DNA of 46,561 nt from an uncultured Christensenellaceae bacterium (GTDB taxonomy: Bacteria > Bacillota > Clostridia > Christensenellales > Pumilibacteraceae). Under the pieces are notes generated by a model. That model worked only from the letters and a program-made list of their open reading frames with translations. It was not told the origin of the DNA and made no database searches. Made by a program: the position numbers and the translations under genes. Location: positions 1 to 46,561 of the forward strand of contig CAJULK010000013.1 in the NCBI GenBank assembly GCA_910587455.1, written 5' to 3'. Within the stretch, counting starts at the first letter, position 1; every line of letters begins with the position of its first letter. Below are positions 1 to 7,851 of the stretch, piece after piece.

Positions 1-77
1 TGGTACACCCGACAAGATTCGAACTTGCGACCCTCAGAATCGGAATCTGATACTCTATCCAGCTGAGCTACGGGTGC
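1..77 (-). tRNA. tRNA-Arg (anticodon CCG)
   Basis: Read on the minus strand, this 77-nt stretch folds as a complete tRNA. The 5' acceptor strand GCACCCG pairs with CGGGTGT, and discriminator A and an encoded CCA follow. The anticodon stem is TCAGA/TCTGA with the loop TTCCGAT, which gives anticodon CCG and reads the arginine codon CGG. The T-arm contains GTTCGAATC. A TATAAC box lies just upstream (82-87, minus strand), but I see no convincing -35 box. Confidence 0.95.
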
Positions 78-275
78 GTATGTTATATTCGTTTTGTTAC
101 TTAGTCGCGACATAACCGTTTGCGTGCAGTGCGTCCGCGATGCGGTAAATGCGTTTGGCGTCGCCGCATCGCTTCCGTGCGCTGTTGTTTCTGCCGCACA
201 AAAACACATATATAATAGCACCGAAACGAAAAAAAAGCAACAGTTTGCGTATGCAATGCATGTAATAATTTTTAC

Positions 276-304
276 TTTACAACGGCTGCGCGCGGTGGTA
301 TAAT
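276..304 (+). promoter_or_regulatory. Promoter of the Sel1-repeat gene
   Basis: TTTACA (276-281), a 17-bp spacer and a perfect TATAAT (299-304) form a near-consensus SigA promoter. The predicted start of transcription is about 25 nt before the ATG at 335. Confidence 0.8.
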
Positions 305-334
305 TGTCTTATCAAAATCCATTCGAGGCGTATC

Positions 335-1699
335 ATGGGAAATGCAAACAAATCAGCGGACAGTTTGTTCGAAAAAGCGAACGTTTTGTTCGGCGAAAAG
401 AAATACGAAGAAGCGGTTGCGGTATTTCGCGATGCCGCCGACGCAGGGAGCGTCGACGCTTTGTATATGATGGGTATATGTTACAATTATAACATGGGTG
501 TGAATGAGCCGGACGAATCGCGCCGCGGCGTAACGGCGAGCGAGTATTTTATAAGAGCCGCCGAACTGGGGCATGCGGACGCACAATGCTTTGCGGGACT
601 TTGTATGCTTCACGGCATCGGCGTCGAACGCGACGTTAACGGCGCGGTCGAATGGTTCGGAAAAGCCGCGGCGCAAGGCAGCGTGCAGGCTATGAATAAT
701 CTCGGCTATATATACGAGAACGGAATATGTTCGGAAAACGGAAAAGGCGACTACGCCAAAGCGTATGAGTGGTACAAAAAATCGGCGGATAGGGAAGATC
801 CGACAGGTCGGCTGGGCGTAGGCAAGGCGTACTATTACGGTCGCGGCGTCGGCCGCGATTATAAAGAGGCGGTAAAGTGGTATTCTCTTGCCGCAGGACA
901 GGGACTTGCCGACGCGCTTTTCCGTTTGGGAGAATGTTATGACGACGGCGACGGAGTAGACAGCGACGAGGATATTGCGTTCGGGCTTTACATGCAGGCG
1001 GCGCAGAAGAATCACGCCAAAGCGCAATGCTACGTAGGATACTGTTACGAAAACGGTTGCGGTGTCGATTGCGATATGGACGAAGCGATCAAGTGGTATA
1101 ACGTTTCGGCGCAGAATGATTATTTTCAGGCATACTGTAATCTCGGCTGTTTATACGAGCGCGGCGACGGCGTTAAGAAGAATATGGCTACCGCCATCGA
1201 AATGTACGAAAAAGGCGCGGAGCTCGGCAGCGTTATGGCGGTTTACAATCTCGGGAATGTTTATGCGTTCGGCAAGGGTGTTAAGGTGGACAACAAACGC
1301 GCGGTCGAGTATTACATACGTGCAGCGGAAAACGGTATGGCAGAAGCGCAGTACAATCTCGCACAGCATTTGCATAAAGGACTCGGCACCGATCGCGACG
1401 ACGAGGCGGCGGCTTTTTGGTTTGAGCAGGCCGCGAAACAGGGCGATTCGGATGCGCAATGCAAGATCGCGTTGTTCTACCTCGAAGGCGTAGGCGTGGA
1501 CGAAGATCCAGAAACCGCAGTCGCTTGGTTCGAGCGTTCTGCGGAACAAGGCGACGCAGACGCGCAGTACTGTCTCGGAAGCTGCTATGCGGACGGCGTC
1601 GGAGTGGAAAAAGATATTGCCAAAGCGAAAAAATGGTATGCCGCGGCGGCGGAAAACGGGCGCGCCGACGCAAAAAAGGCGTTGAAAAAGTTAGATTAG
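335..1699 (+). CDS. Sel1-repeat (TPR-like) protein
   Basis: The 454-residue product is made almost entirely of Sel1-like repeats of about 36 residues, with recurring motifs such as AEQGDADAQYCLGSCYADGVGV and K/A-A-x-x-WY. I count roughly eleven units from residue 30 to the C-terminus. There is no signal peptide or membrane segment, so it is probably cytoplasmic. Sel1 repeats form helical solenoids that bind other proteins, and no catalytic domain is present; the partner cannot be read from the sequence. The ATG at 335 is preceded by GAGG (325-328), and a near-consensus promoter lies at 276-304. No strong terminator follows, so transcription may continue into the next gene. The family is clear and the cellular role is unknown. 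Confidence 0.9.
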   Translation: MGNANKSADSLFEKANVLFGEKKYEEAVAVFRDAADAGSVDALYMMGICYNYNMGVNEPDESRRGVTASEYFIRAAELGHADAQCFAGLCMLHGIGVERDVNGAVEWFGKAAAQGSVQAMNNLGYIYENGICSENGKGDYAKAYEWYKKSADREDPTGRLGVGKAYYYGRGVGRDYKEAVKWYSLAAGQGLADALFRLGECYDDGDGVDSDEDIAFGLYMQAAQKNHAKAQCYVGYCYENGCGVDCDMDEAIKWYNVSAQNDYFQAYCNLGCLYERGDGVKKNMATAIEMYEKGAELGSVMAVYNLGNVYAFGKGVKVDNKRAVEYYIRAAENGMAEAQYNLAQHLHKGLGTDRDDEAAAFWFEQAAKQGDSDAQCKIALFYLEGVGVDEDPETAVAWFERSAEQGDADAQYCLGSCYADGVGVEKDIAKAKKWYAAAAENGRADAKKALKKLD

Positions 1700-1798
1700 T
1701 ATAAGCTGCGAAAACAGTTAAGGTTTTGTCGAAGCGCTGTTTCGAATCGCGGCAGGAGTTTGAGATAATAAATATCTTCGATTTTATTTTGCTTACCG

Positions 1799-2536
1799 AT
1801 GAAGAACTACGGGAAAGAACCTAAGCGTCTTAAAAACGGCGAAGCGTCCGGATACGAGATCTGCGGCGATTCGGAAACGCTCGGTTTTATGCTGCGCGTG
1901 CTGTATAACCGCGACTGTTCGGAGCTTGCACGCAGGCTCATCGAAAGATTCGGGTCCGTACACGGCGTATTCAAAGCGACGCACGCAGAACTTGCGGGCA
2001 TGGAGGGCATGACCGAACGCGCTGCGGCATTTTTTGCCGTTTTGCGCGCCGTTTTCAGGCAGGCGGTCGTTCGGTCGGTAGATTATCCGATAGACCGCGA
2101 GTCTGCGCTTGCTATGCTATCGTTCGCGCTGTTTTTGAATGACGAGCGGCGCAGCGAATATTGCGTGTCGCTCGATTGCGACGGCACGGTCATAGAAGCC
2201 GAGCGCCTGTCTGATAGGAACCGAGTACGCGAGATAATAGGTAAGGCGTGCAGGTCGGGGGCGGAAAAGATAGCGTGGATAAGCAATATTCCGCACGGCG
2301 TCGCCGAACGCCCCGATTCGGACAGGCGCGAAGAGATCTCAAGCGTAATAGACGCGGCGGGACTGCTCGGCATAGAGTTTGTCGATTACTTCATATGTAC
2401 GCCCGACGGATTTTACAGTCTGCGTCGTGAAGTATGCGGTTCGGACGGATTTGCGAATATAGCTTTCGCGTCTGACGAGCGTTACGGCAAAACGGCGTTC
2501 ATTCGCAGCAATACGGACACTATACTCGAAAAATGA
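1799..2536 (+). CDS. RadC-like protein with degenerate JAMM motif
   Basis: The 245-residue product follows the RadC (UPF0758) layout. Residues about 40-75 resemble the N-terminal helix-hairpin-helix segment (LARRLIERFGSVHG, then ELAGMEGMTERAA). Residues about 100-240 resemble the MPN/JAB domain and include the conserved GLLGIEFVDYF and FYSLRR stretches. Active JAMM domains carry an HxH motif followed by a serine and an aspartate (HNHPSGDP-type). Here the matching segment reads ISNIPHGVAERPDSD, so both metal-binding histidines of HxH are lost and the protein is probably not a metalloprotease. The ATG at 1799 has no Shine-Dalgarno. A TTGAGA/TATTTT pair (1760-1765, 1785-1790) ends 8 nt before it, so a leaderless transcript is possible. 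Start choice is moderately sure. Confidence 0.75.
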   Translation: MKNYGKEPKRLKNGEASGYEICGDSETLGFMLRVLYNRDCSELARRLIERFGSVHGVFKATHAELAGMEGMTERAAAFFAVLRAVFRQAVVRSVDYPIDRESALAMLSFALFLNDERRSEYCVSLDCDGTVIEAERLSDRNRVREIIGKACRSGAEKIAWISNIPHGVAERPDSDRREEISSVIDAAGLLGIEFVDYFICTPDGFYSLRREVCGSDGFANIAFASDERYGKTAFIRSNTDTILEK

Positions 2537-2603
2537 TTGACCGACTGTGATAAACGAATACAAATGTGCCGAGTGAAGAAATTAAAAAAATATTCTTTAT
2601 CTA

Positions 2604-2632
2604 TTGACAAAATCGGTTTTTAGCGATATAAT
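2604..2632 (+). promoter_or_regulatory. Perfect consensus promoter of the lipoprotein gene
   Basis: TTGACA (2604-2609), 17 bp, TATAAT (2627-2632). Both hexamers and the spacing match the SigA consensus exactly, so the gene at 2668 should be strongly transcribed unless repressed. Confidence 0.88.
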
Positions 2633-2667
2633 AGGTATACAAAATCAATATGCATGGAGGCAGAATG

Positions 2668-4428
2668 ATGAAAAAAATTGTCACTAAAACATTGGCATTG
2701 GGCTTGTGTTTGACCTTAGTGGGGGGGGCGCTTGTCGCGTGCGGACCTGAAGACGATTCGCCTGCTGACCCGTTTGCAACGGCAAAAGGTACATGGGCAG
2801 TATCAGAGGGCGATTCGTATTGGTTGGCAGGCACGCTCGTTGCTTACACCGACCCGCTTCTCGGACAGTGGGACGAGCCGGAAGAGGGACGTGTCCCGGA
2901 CGCCGTCAGATTCGAACAAAACTCCGAGAACAAAAATCTCTACAGAATTACGCTTAATCTTTATGAGAAAGACATTTTCAAAATTCGATATGAAGGTTTA
3001 GGCTGGGATGAAGAACCCGGAAAAAGCAAATTGAGTTTCGACTCTCTCGACGAAAAACTGCAAGAGGCCGAGAATGCGGCAATTATCGACGGCGGCGGCG
3101 TTGGCGGAAGCAACTTCGAAGTCGCAATTTCAGGTCAGTATGAAATACGGCTTAATACAAGCGGCGACAATGCGGTAGTTACATATGTTCGCAAAGCCGA
3201 CGCGCCCGTGCTTGTCAAGACGGTTACGCTCGATAAACAGTCCGCTATTTTGGCGGTGGGCGGCGCGGCGCTTAACCTTACGGCTACTATCGATCCCGCA
3301 AACGCGACCGATAAGACCATGACGTGGACGTCATCCGATACTACTATCGCGACCGTGACCGACGGCGCTGTCACCGCAGTTGCCGAAGGCAAAGCGACCA
3401 TAACCGTCACCGTGGGCGGCAAGACCGCGTCGTGCATTGTTTTTGTGGTGGCGGAAGGCACCGAAATAGTCGAGCCTACCGAAGTCACGCTCGATAAGAC
3501 CACGCTCGATCTTCATGTCGGCGACGCGCAAACCATTGTCGCTACGAAAGCTCCCGCAGACGCGACCGGAGAGGTCGTATATACGAGTTCCGATCCGAAA
3601 GTCGCGACCGTAGACCCGTCCACAGGCGAAGTCACTGCGGTCGGTGCGGGCACTGCGACAATCACAGCTACGCTTCTTAATAAGACGGCGGAATGCAAAG
3701 TAACGGTTGCGCTCGACTATTATATTGTAGGTAAAGCCGGCGGTACTGAAAATTGGAATGTACAGACGAATGTGGCGGGTATTCCCACAGGTCGTGCATT
3801 TGCCAAAGATAAAGAATCGGGCAAATATACACTTGACATTACGCTTAACAGAGGAGACAGTTTTAAGGCTATATTCCTGGGCATGCCGTCCGATTGGACA
3901 GGGGCAGTTGGGTTCGGTAATGTAAAGCAAGCCGAGGACGATAAAAAATTCGTTGATGGCGGCAGCGGCAATATAAAAGTTGCGGACTCGGCAGTTTACA
4001 CTCTGACCCTCGATGTCAGTAAAAGCGAGCCCGAATTGACGTATGTTATCAAAGAAGATATAGCAGATACGACTTATTCGTCCGTGACCGTATATGTAAA
4101 AGGTTCGGGAAATAGTTGGGGCGGTTATTATCAGGATACGGACGGTAACGATATAACCGGAACTGCCAATGCGGAGAATTCGTGGACTGTCGAACTTACG
4201 CTTGATCTTGCCGCCAACGAAGAATTCGGTATTCCCGTTTTGTTAGGAGATTCGACTGAACAAAACAGTTGGATAGGCGCAAACCAAGGGGTAATCGGCA
4301 ATAATGCCGATGCGGAACTCTTCGGAAATGCAAGCAATTATGTTTGCAAGACTGCCGGTACATATAAATTTACGCTCGTATTCAACGAGTACGGCGAGTG
4401 CGTATCGGTAACTGCGGTTGCGGTGTAA
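2668..4428 (+). CDS. Lipoprotein with SusE/F- or CBM-like and BIG2 domains
   Basis: The 586-residue product begins with a lipoprotein signal peptide ending in the lipobox LVAC, so it should be anchored to the outer face of the membrane. Residues about 30-170 form a beta-rich module resembling carbohydrate-binding modules of the SusE/SusF or starch-binding type. Two BIG2 Ig-like domains follow (about 175-260 and 265-345; each has a TWTSSD- or YTSSDP-type motif and a GxATITxT strand). Two further modules like the first complete the protein (about 350-455 and 460-586). I infer surface glycan binding; no enzyme domain is visible. GGAGG (2656-2660) fits the ATG at 2668 better than the in-frame ATGs at 2650 and 2665. 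A G8 run lies inside the signal-peptide codons. A hairpin terminator follows the gene. Confidence 0.85.
   Translation: MKKIVTKTLALGLCLTLVGGALVACGPEDDSPADPFATAKGTWAVSEGDSYWLAGTLVAYTDPLLGQWDEPEEGRVPDAVRFEQNSENKNLYRITLNLYEKDIFKIRYEGLGWDEEPGKSKLSFDSLDEKLQEAENAAIIDGGGVGGSNFEVAISGQYEIRLNTSGDNAVVTYVRKADAPVLVKTVTLDKQSAILAVGGAALNLTATIDPANATDKTMTWTSSDTTIATVTDGAVTAVAEGKATITVTVGGKTASCIVFVVAEGTEIVEPTEVTLDKTTLDLHVGDAQTIVATKAPADATGEVVYTSSDPKVATVDPSTGEVTAVGAGTATITATLLNKTAECKVTVALDYYIVGKAGGTENWNVQTNVAGIPTGRAFAKDKESGKYTLDITLNRGDSFKAIFLGMPSDWTGAVGFGNVKQAEDDKKFVDGGSGNIKVADSAVYTLTLDVSKSEPELTYVIKEDIADTTYSSVTVYVKGSGNSWGGYYQDTDGNDITGTANAENSWTVELTLDLAANEEFGIPVLLGDSTEQNSWIGANQGVIGNNADAELFGNASNYVCKTAGTYKFTLVFNEYGECVSVTAVAV
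2721..2728 (+). repeat. G8 homopolymer in signal-peptide codons
   Basis: Eight consecutive G residues span codons 18-21 (Val-Gly-Gly-Ala), just before the lipobox. A homopolymer this long is a typical slippage site. Loss of one G would move translation into a frame that stays open only to about 3001. Confidence 0.9.
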
Positions 4429-4462
4429 TAAACATACCGGTTTTATATGGTAAAGCAAGATG

Positions 4463-4492
4463 CTCCGACGGAAATAATTTCGTCGGAGTTTT
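4463..4492 (+). terminator. Rho-independent terminator
   Basis: An 8-bp perfect stem CTCCGACG/CGTCGGAG with a 10-nt loop is followed by TTTT and lies 35 nt after the lipoprotein stop codon. Confidence 0.85.
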
Positions 4493-4568
4493 CTGTTGCA
4501 AAAACAGCGCGATCGACAAAAGGCATTGATTGTAACGTTGTTAAGTATGAATGTTGTGCGTAAAACCG

Positions 4569-4597
4569 TTGACGGAGTGCTTATGCCGTGCTAAAAT
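4569..4597 (+). promoter_or_regulatory. Promoter of the flavodoxin-like reductase gene
   Basis: TTGACG (4569-4574), 17 bp, TAAAAT (4592-4597). It ends 38 nt before the ATG at 4636. Confidence 0.75.
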
Positions 4598-4635
4598 ATA
4601 TACGTTGAAACTAAATGTTTACAGGAGATGACACA

Positions 4636-5181
4636 ATGAAGATCGTTATGTTGGAAGGCAGTCCGCACAAGACGGGTACGACCAAACAGCTCGCAATACA
4701 ATTCCGCAAGGGCGCGGAAGAAGCGGGACACATTGTCGAAGAACTCGATATAGGCAACGCCGATATCAAGCCGTGCATGAGCTGCGGCAATTGCAGTATG
4801 ACAGGCAACTGCGTTACCGAGGACGATATAATTTATCTTAAAGACAAGATACTTTCCTGCGATATGCTCGTGTTTGTAACGCCCGTGTTTTATTACGGTA
4901 TGACGGCGCAGTTGAAAACGCTTGTCGACAGGTTTTACAGCTTTAATACCGAGCTTGTCGGCAAAAAACTCAAAAGCTGTTTGCTCGCGGCTGCGTTCGA
5001 CGAAAATCCCAAGACCGTCGAGCCGCTCAAAGCGCATTATTCGAGTCTGTGCGAATATCTCGGCTTCAAAGACAAGGGGTCGGTTCTCGCATACGGCTGC
5101 GGCACTCCGTCGATGATGCAATGGACGGATTTCCCCAAAAAGGCGTACGAACTCGGAAAGTCGCTCAGACAGATCCCGTAA
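4636..5181 (+). CDS. Flavodoxin-fold NAD(P)H-dependent FMN reductase-like protein
   Basis: The 181-residue product has the flavodoxin-like fold of the FMN-reductase family. It starts with a beta strand and the phosphate-binding loop MLEGSPHKTGTTKQLA (about residues 4-20). A cysteine cluster follows, CMSCGNCSMTGNC (about 48-60), typical of iron-sulfur flavoprotein-like members. The PVFYYGMTAQLKTLVDRF segment (about 86-103) is the usual flavin and dimer-contact region. I infer electron transfer through FMN; the substrate is unknown. AGGAG at 4623-4627 sets the start at 4636 rather than the in-frame ATG at 4615. The gene is monocistronic, with its own promoter and terminator, and lies just ahead of the Bce-type module. 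Confidence 0.88.
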   Translation: MKIVMLEGSPHKTGTTKQLAIQFRKGAEEAGHIVEELDIGNADIKPCMSCGNCSMTGNCVTEDDIIYLKDKILSCDMLVFVTPVFYYGMTAQLKTLVDRFYSFNTELVGKKLKSCLLAAAFDENPKTVEPLKAHYSSLCEYLGFKDKGSVLAYGCGTPSMMQWTDFPKKAYELGKSLRQIP

Positions 5182-5204
5182 GATTTCCGCTCGATTTCGG
5201 ATCG

Positions 5205-5240
5205 AAAGGCGTGACCGTTCAATACGGCCGCGCCTTTTTT
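5205..5240 (+). terminator. Rho-independent terminator
   Basis: AAAGGCG (5205-5211) pairs with CGCCTTT (5231-5237), with an inner ACCGT/ACGGC-like stem, and six Ts end the structure. It follows the reductase gene by 23 nt. Confidence 0.75.
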
Positions 5241-5332
5241 ATACGTATCGTTTGGCGCGGGATCCGAATTCCGTTCGGTGCCAAGCATTACAAAACCGTA
5301 AGGCTTCGGCTTTGCGCCGCCGCGCAAAATGT

Positions 5333-5361
5333 TTGCGGCATATTTACGCATGTGATATAAT
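5333..5361 (+). promoter_or_regulatory. Promoter of bceR-like gene (leaderless type)
   Basis: TTGCGG (5333-5338), 17 bp, TATAAT (5356-5361). The -10 box ends only 9 nt before the ATG at 5371, so the transcript should start at or within about 3 nt of the start codon. No Shine-Dalgarno is possible. Confidence 0.7.
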
Positions 5362-5370
5362 GGCTGTACC

Positions 5371-5994
5371 ATGTATAAAATTCTTATTGTAGAGGACGAC
5401 GACAGCATTAAGGAAGAGCTTTGCGCACTTCTGCGTGCAAACGGCTACGACGCGGTATTCTCTCCGCCGTGCGATCTCGCACTGCTCGACGTCAACCTGC
5501 CCGACGGGAACGGATTCGAGCTGTGCCGCAAACTGCGTATGCAATCCGACGTGCCTGTTATTTTTCTTACGGCGCGGTCGAGTGCCGAGGACGAGCTTGT
5601 GGGCTTCGGCGTCGGTGCCGACGATTATATCCGTAAGCCGTACAATTCGTCGGTACTTTTAATGCGAATCGCTCGGCTTTTGAACAGGCATACGCAATCT
5701 ACGCTTTCCGCGCGCGGGCTTACGCTCGATCTGTCCGATATGAGCGTCCGTTGCGGAGACGCCCGAGTCGAACTTACCAAAAACGAAACGCGCATACTCG
5801 CGTGCATGATAAAGAACGAGCTTGCGTCCAAAATAGTCACCAAGGAAGAGATATTGGAAGAACTGTGGAACGGCGGAATGTATCTTGACGAGAGCACGCT
5901 GTACGTAAACGTCAGCCGCTTGCGGGACAAACTGAAAAGCGTGGGCGCGTCCGACCGCATAAGAACGGTGCGCGGAGTGGGGTATCGTTTATGA
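5371..5994 (+). CDS. OmpR-family response regulator, BceR-like
   Basis: The 207-residue product has an N-terminal receiver domain and a C-terminal winged-helix DNA-binding domain of the OmpR/PhoB type. Visible receiver residues are the acidic pocket EDDD (8-11), phosphoacceptor Asp40 in LLDVNLPDG, Thr in FLTAR and the conserved lysine in IRKPYN. The C-terminal half carries the typical ELTKNETRIL, the ESTLYVNVSRLRDKL recognition helix and the RTVRGVGYRL ending. The receiver is about 11 residues shorter than usual between GYDAVFS and the DLALLD strand, so helix alpha-2 is largely missing. The gene overlaps the kinase gene by 4 nt (ATGA), which indicates translational coupling. Its target is expected to be the ABC transporter promoter at about 7025-7060. 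Confidence 0.92.
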   Translation: MYKILIVEDDDSIKEELCALLRANGYDAVFSPPCDLALLDVNLPDGNGFELCRKLRMQSDVPVIFLTARSSAEDELVGFGVGADDYIRKPYNSSVLLMRIARLLNRHTQSTLSARGLTLDLSDMSVRCGDARVELTKNETRILACMIKNELASKIVTKEEILEELWNGGMYLDESTLYVNVSRLRDKLKSVGASDRIRTVRGVGYRL

Positions 5995-6971
5995 AATTCG
6001 GCGATTATATAGCGTCAAAAGCCGTTTCGCTGTGCGGGCTTGGCATCGCCGCGGCGGCGTGGGGAGTGTTTGCGTATCTGGTCGGCGCGAGCAGCGTGTT
6101 GTTATGGACGAGCGAAGCGTTTTTCGTCGTTGCCGTCGTACTCAAGTTTTCGCTCGGCTATGCTTTGGCAAAAAAGCGCGTCGAAGCGCTTCGAAAGACC
6201 GCCGACGGACTGACGGACAAATATCTGCTCGGCGAGCTTGTTAAAAAACCGCACGACGCCGTAGAGAGCGAGTATTACGCCGTTATGAAAACCGTTTCGC
6301 GTGCCGCTGTGGGCGAGGTCGAGCGCGTCGCCGCCGAAAAGGAGCAGTATTTCGAATACGTCGAGCGGTGGATCCATGAAATAAAAACTCCGCTTACTGC
6401 GTGCTCGCTTATATGCGATAACGGCGGCGATGCGGTAAAGATCAAACGCGAGCTCAAACGCGCCGACAATCTTACCGAAACGGTTTTATATTATGCACGG
6501 CTGAAAAATCCCGAGAAAGACACCGTCATTTCCAAAGTCGCAGTTGCGGACGTGATAGCCGAGGCGGTCAAGAGTCAACGCGAGCTTTTGGTTGCGGCGA
6601 AGATAGGCGTGGAAGCGTGCGGAGATTTTTATGTTTGCACAGACGGCAAAAGCGTTTGTTTTATGATCAAGCAGCTGCTCGTGAACTGCGCGAAGTACTG
6701 TCGCGGCGCGCACGTCGTGATAACCGCCGAAAACGGAGTTATAAGTGTGTCCGATGACGGCGACGGCATAGCCGCGCACGAGCTTCCGCGCATAACGGAG
6801 CGCGGATTTACGGGCGAAAACGGGCGCAGAGCGGGCAGTACGGGTATGGGTTTGTATATAGTTTCGGAAATGTGCAAGCGGCTCGGGATCGACTTGGTCG
6901 TGACTTCCGAAAAGGGGAAAGGAACAACGTTTTCGCTCAAGTTCGGCACGGCTGTGCCTGCGAGCGAATGA
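5991..6971 (+). CDS. Sensor histidine kinase, BceS-like (intramembrane-sensing)
   Basis: The 326-residue product has two membrane segments near the N-terminus (about 13-35 and 38-58) joined by only a few outer residues, so it has no external sensor domain. The H-box reads VERWIHEIKTPLTA with the phosphorylated His at about residue 129. The N-box is QLLVNCAKYC, and the G-boxes are VSDDGDGIA and GSTGMGLYIV. This is the layout of BceS-type kinases. From family knowledge, these sense peptide antibiotics through their partner BceAB transporter rather than directly. The gene starts inside the stop codon of the response regulator (ATGA overlap). Confidence 0.92.
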   Translation: MKFGDYIASKAVSLCGLGIAAAAWGVFAYLVGASSVLLWTSEAFFVVAVVLKFSLGYALAKKRVEALRKTADGLTDKYLLGELVKKPHDAVESEYYAVMKTVSRAAVGEVERVAAEKEQYFEYVERWIHEIKTPLTACSLICDNGGDAVKIKRELKRADNLTETVLYYARLKNPEKDTVISKVAVADVIAEAVKSQRELLVAAKIGVEACGDFYVCTDGKSVCFMIKQLLVNCAKYCRGAHVVITAENGVISVSDDGDGIAAHELPRITERGFTGENGRRAGSTGMGLYIVSEMCKRLGIDLVVTSEKGKGTTFSLKFGTAVPASE

Positions 6972-7024
6972 CGGATGAAATTCCGCAGTCGGATAACCTT
7001 ACGAATCCGTCACAAAACGTTATG

Positions 7025-7060
7025 TGTCCGTTAGACATATCGGCACGGTTTTGATGTATC
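7025..7060 (+). promoter_or_regulatory. Possible promoter/operator of the bceAB-like genes
   Basis: The 118-nt gap after the kinase gene contains an inverted repeat TGTC-N5-GACA (7025-7037). It overlaps a TTAGAC -35-like box (7031-7036), followed by a poor -10 match (TGTATC, 7055-7060, 18-bp spacer). A weak promoter overlapped by an inverted repeat is what a BceR-activated promoter would look like, but the match to known sites is not strong. Confidence 0.4.
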
Positions 7061-7089
7061 ATAAAACAAACGATTCACGGGAGTGTTTT

Positions 7090-7851
7090 ATGGCAAAAAT
7101 TCTCGAAGTAAAAAACGTGACCAAACATTACGGCGGCAGCGTCGTTACAAAAGCGCTCGACAACGTTACGTTCGATATATACGACGGTGAGTTTGTAGCG
7201 ATGATGGGTCCATCAGGATCGGGTAAAAGCACGCTGCTCAACGTGATAGCTACTATAGACGAAGTGAGTTCGGGCAATATTATGCTCAACGGCGTAAGTC
7301 TTTGCGACAGGCGCGAGGACGAACTGTCGTCATTCAGGCGTGAAAAGCTGGGATTCGTGTTTCAGGAATACAATCTTCTCGATACATTGACTGTCGCTGA
7401 AAATATAACGCTGCCGCTCGATCTTATGCGCGTGCCGCCGCGAGAAGCCGAAGATAAACTCTTTAAGATCGCGGCGACGCTTGATATAAAAGATCAGCTT
7501 GACAAGTTCCCGTACGAGCTGTCGGGCGGACAGCGGCAGCGCGCGGCGTGCGCGCGTGCGGTAATAACTTCCCCGTCGCTCGTGCTCGCCGACGAACCGA
7601 CGGGTGCGCTCGACAGCAAAAACACCCGTCTTTTGATGAACACGTTCGAGCTAATGAACGCTTCGCTCGGGTCTACCATACTTGCCGTCACTCACGACGC
7701 AGGCGTGGGGAGCTATGCAAACAGAGTGCTGTTTCTCAAAGACGGACGGATATGGTGCGAGTCGGTGCGCGGCGACCGAACGCGGCGCGAGTTTTACGAC
7801 GAAATACTCGTAGTGTCCGCTTCGCTCGGAGGTGAGTCCGATGCTCGGTAA
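7090..7851 (+). CDS. ABC transporter ATPase, BceA-like
   Basis: The 253-residue product is a single nucleotide-binding domain of the MacB/BceA type. Walker A is GPSGSGKST (residues 40-48), the Q-loop lies in FVFQEYNLLDTLTV, the signature is LSGGQRQR, Walker B is LVLADEP, the D-loop is GALDS and the H-loop is THD. It should power the permease encoded directly downstream to remove peptide antibiotics from their lipid targets. GGGAG (7079-7083) sets the start at 7090; an in-frame upstream start at 7024 would lie in the regulatory gap. Its end overlaps the permease start by 11 nt. Confidence 0.94.
   Translation: MAKILEVKNVTKHYGGSVVTKALDNVTFDIYDGEFVAMMGPSGSGKSTLLNVIATIDEVSSGNIMLNGVSLCDRREDELSSFRREKLGFVFQEYNLLDTLTVAENITLPLDLMRVPPREAEDKLFKIAATLDIKDQLDKFPYELSGGQRQRAACARAVITSPSLVLADEPTGALDSKNTRLLMNTFELMNASLGSTILAVTHDAGVGSYANRVLFLKDGRIWCESVRGDRTRREFYDEILVVSASLGGESDAR

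Noticed and set aside
335..1699. DNA tandem repeat in the Sel1 gene
   Set aside because: The units repeat at protein level but their DNA is too diverged to count as a nucleotide repeat.
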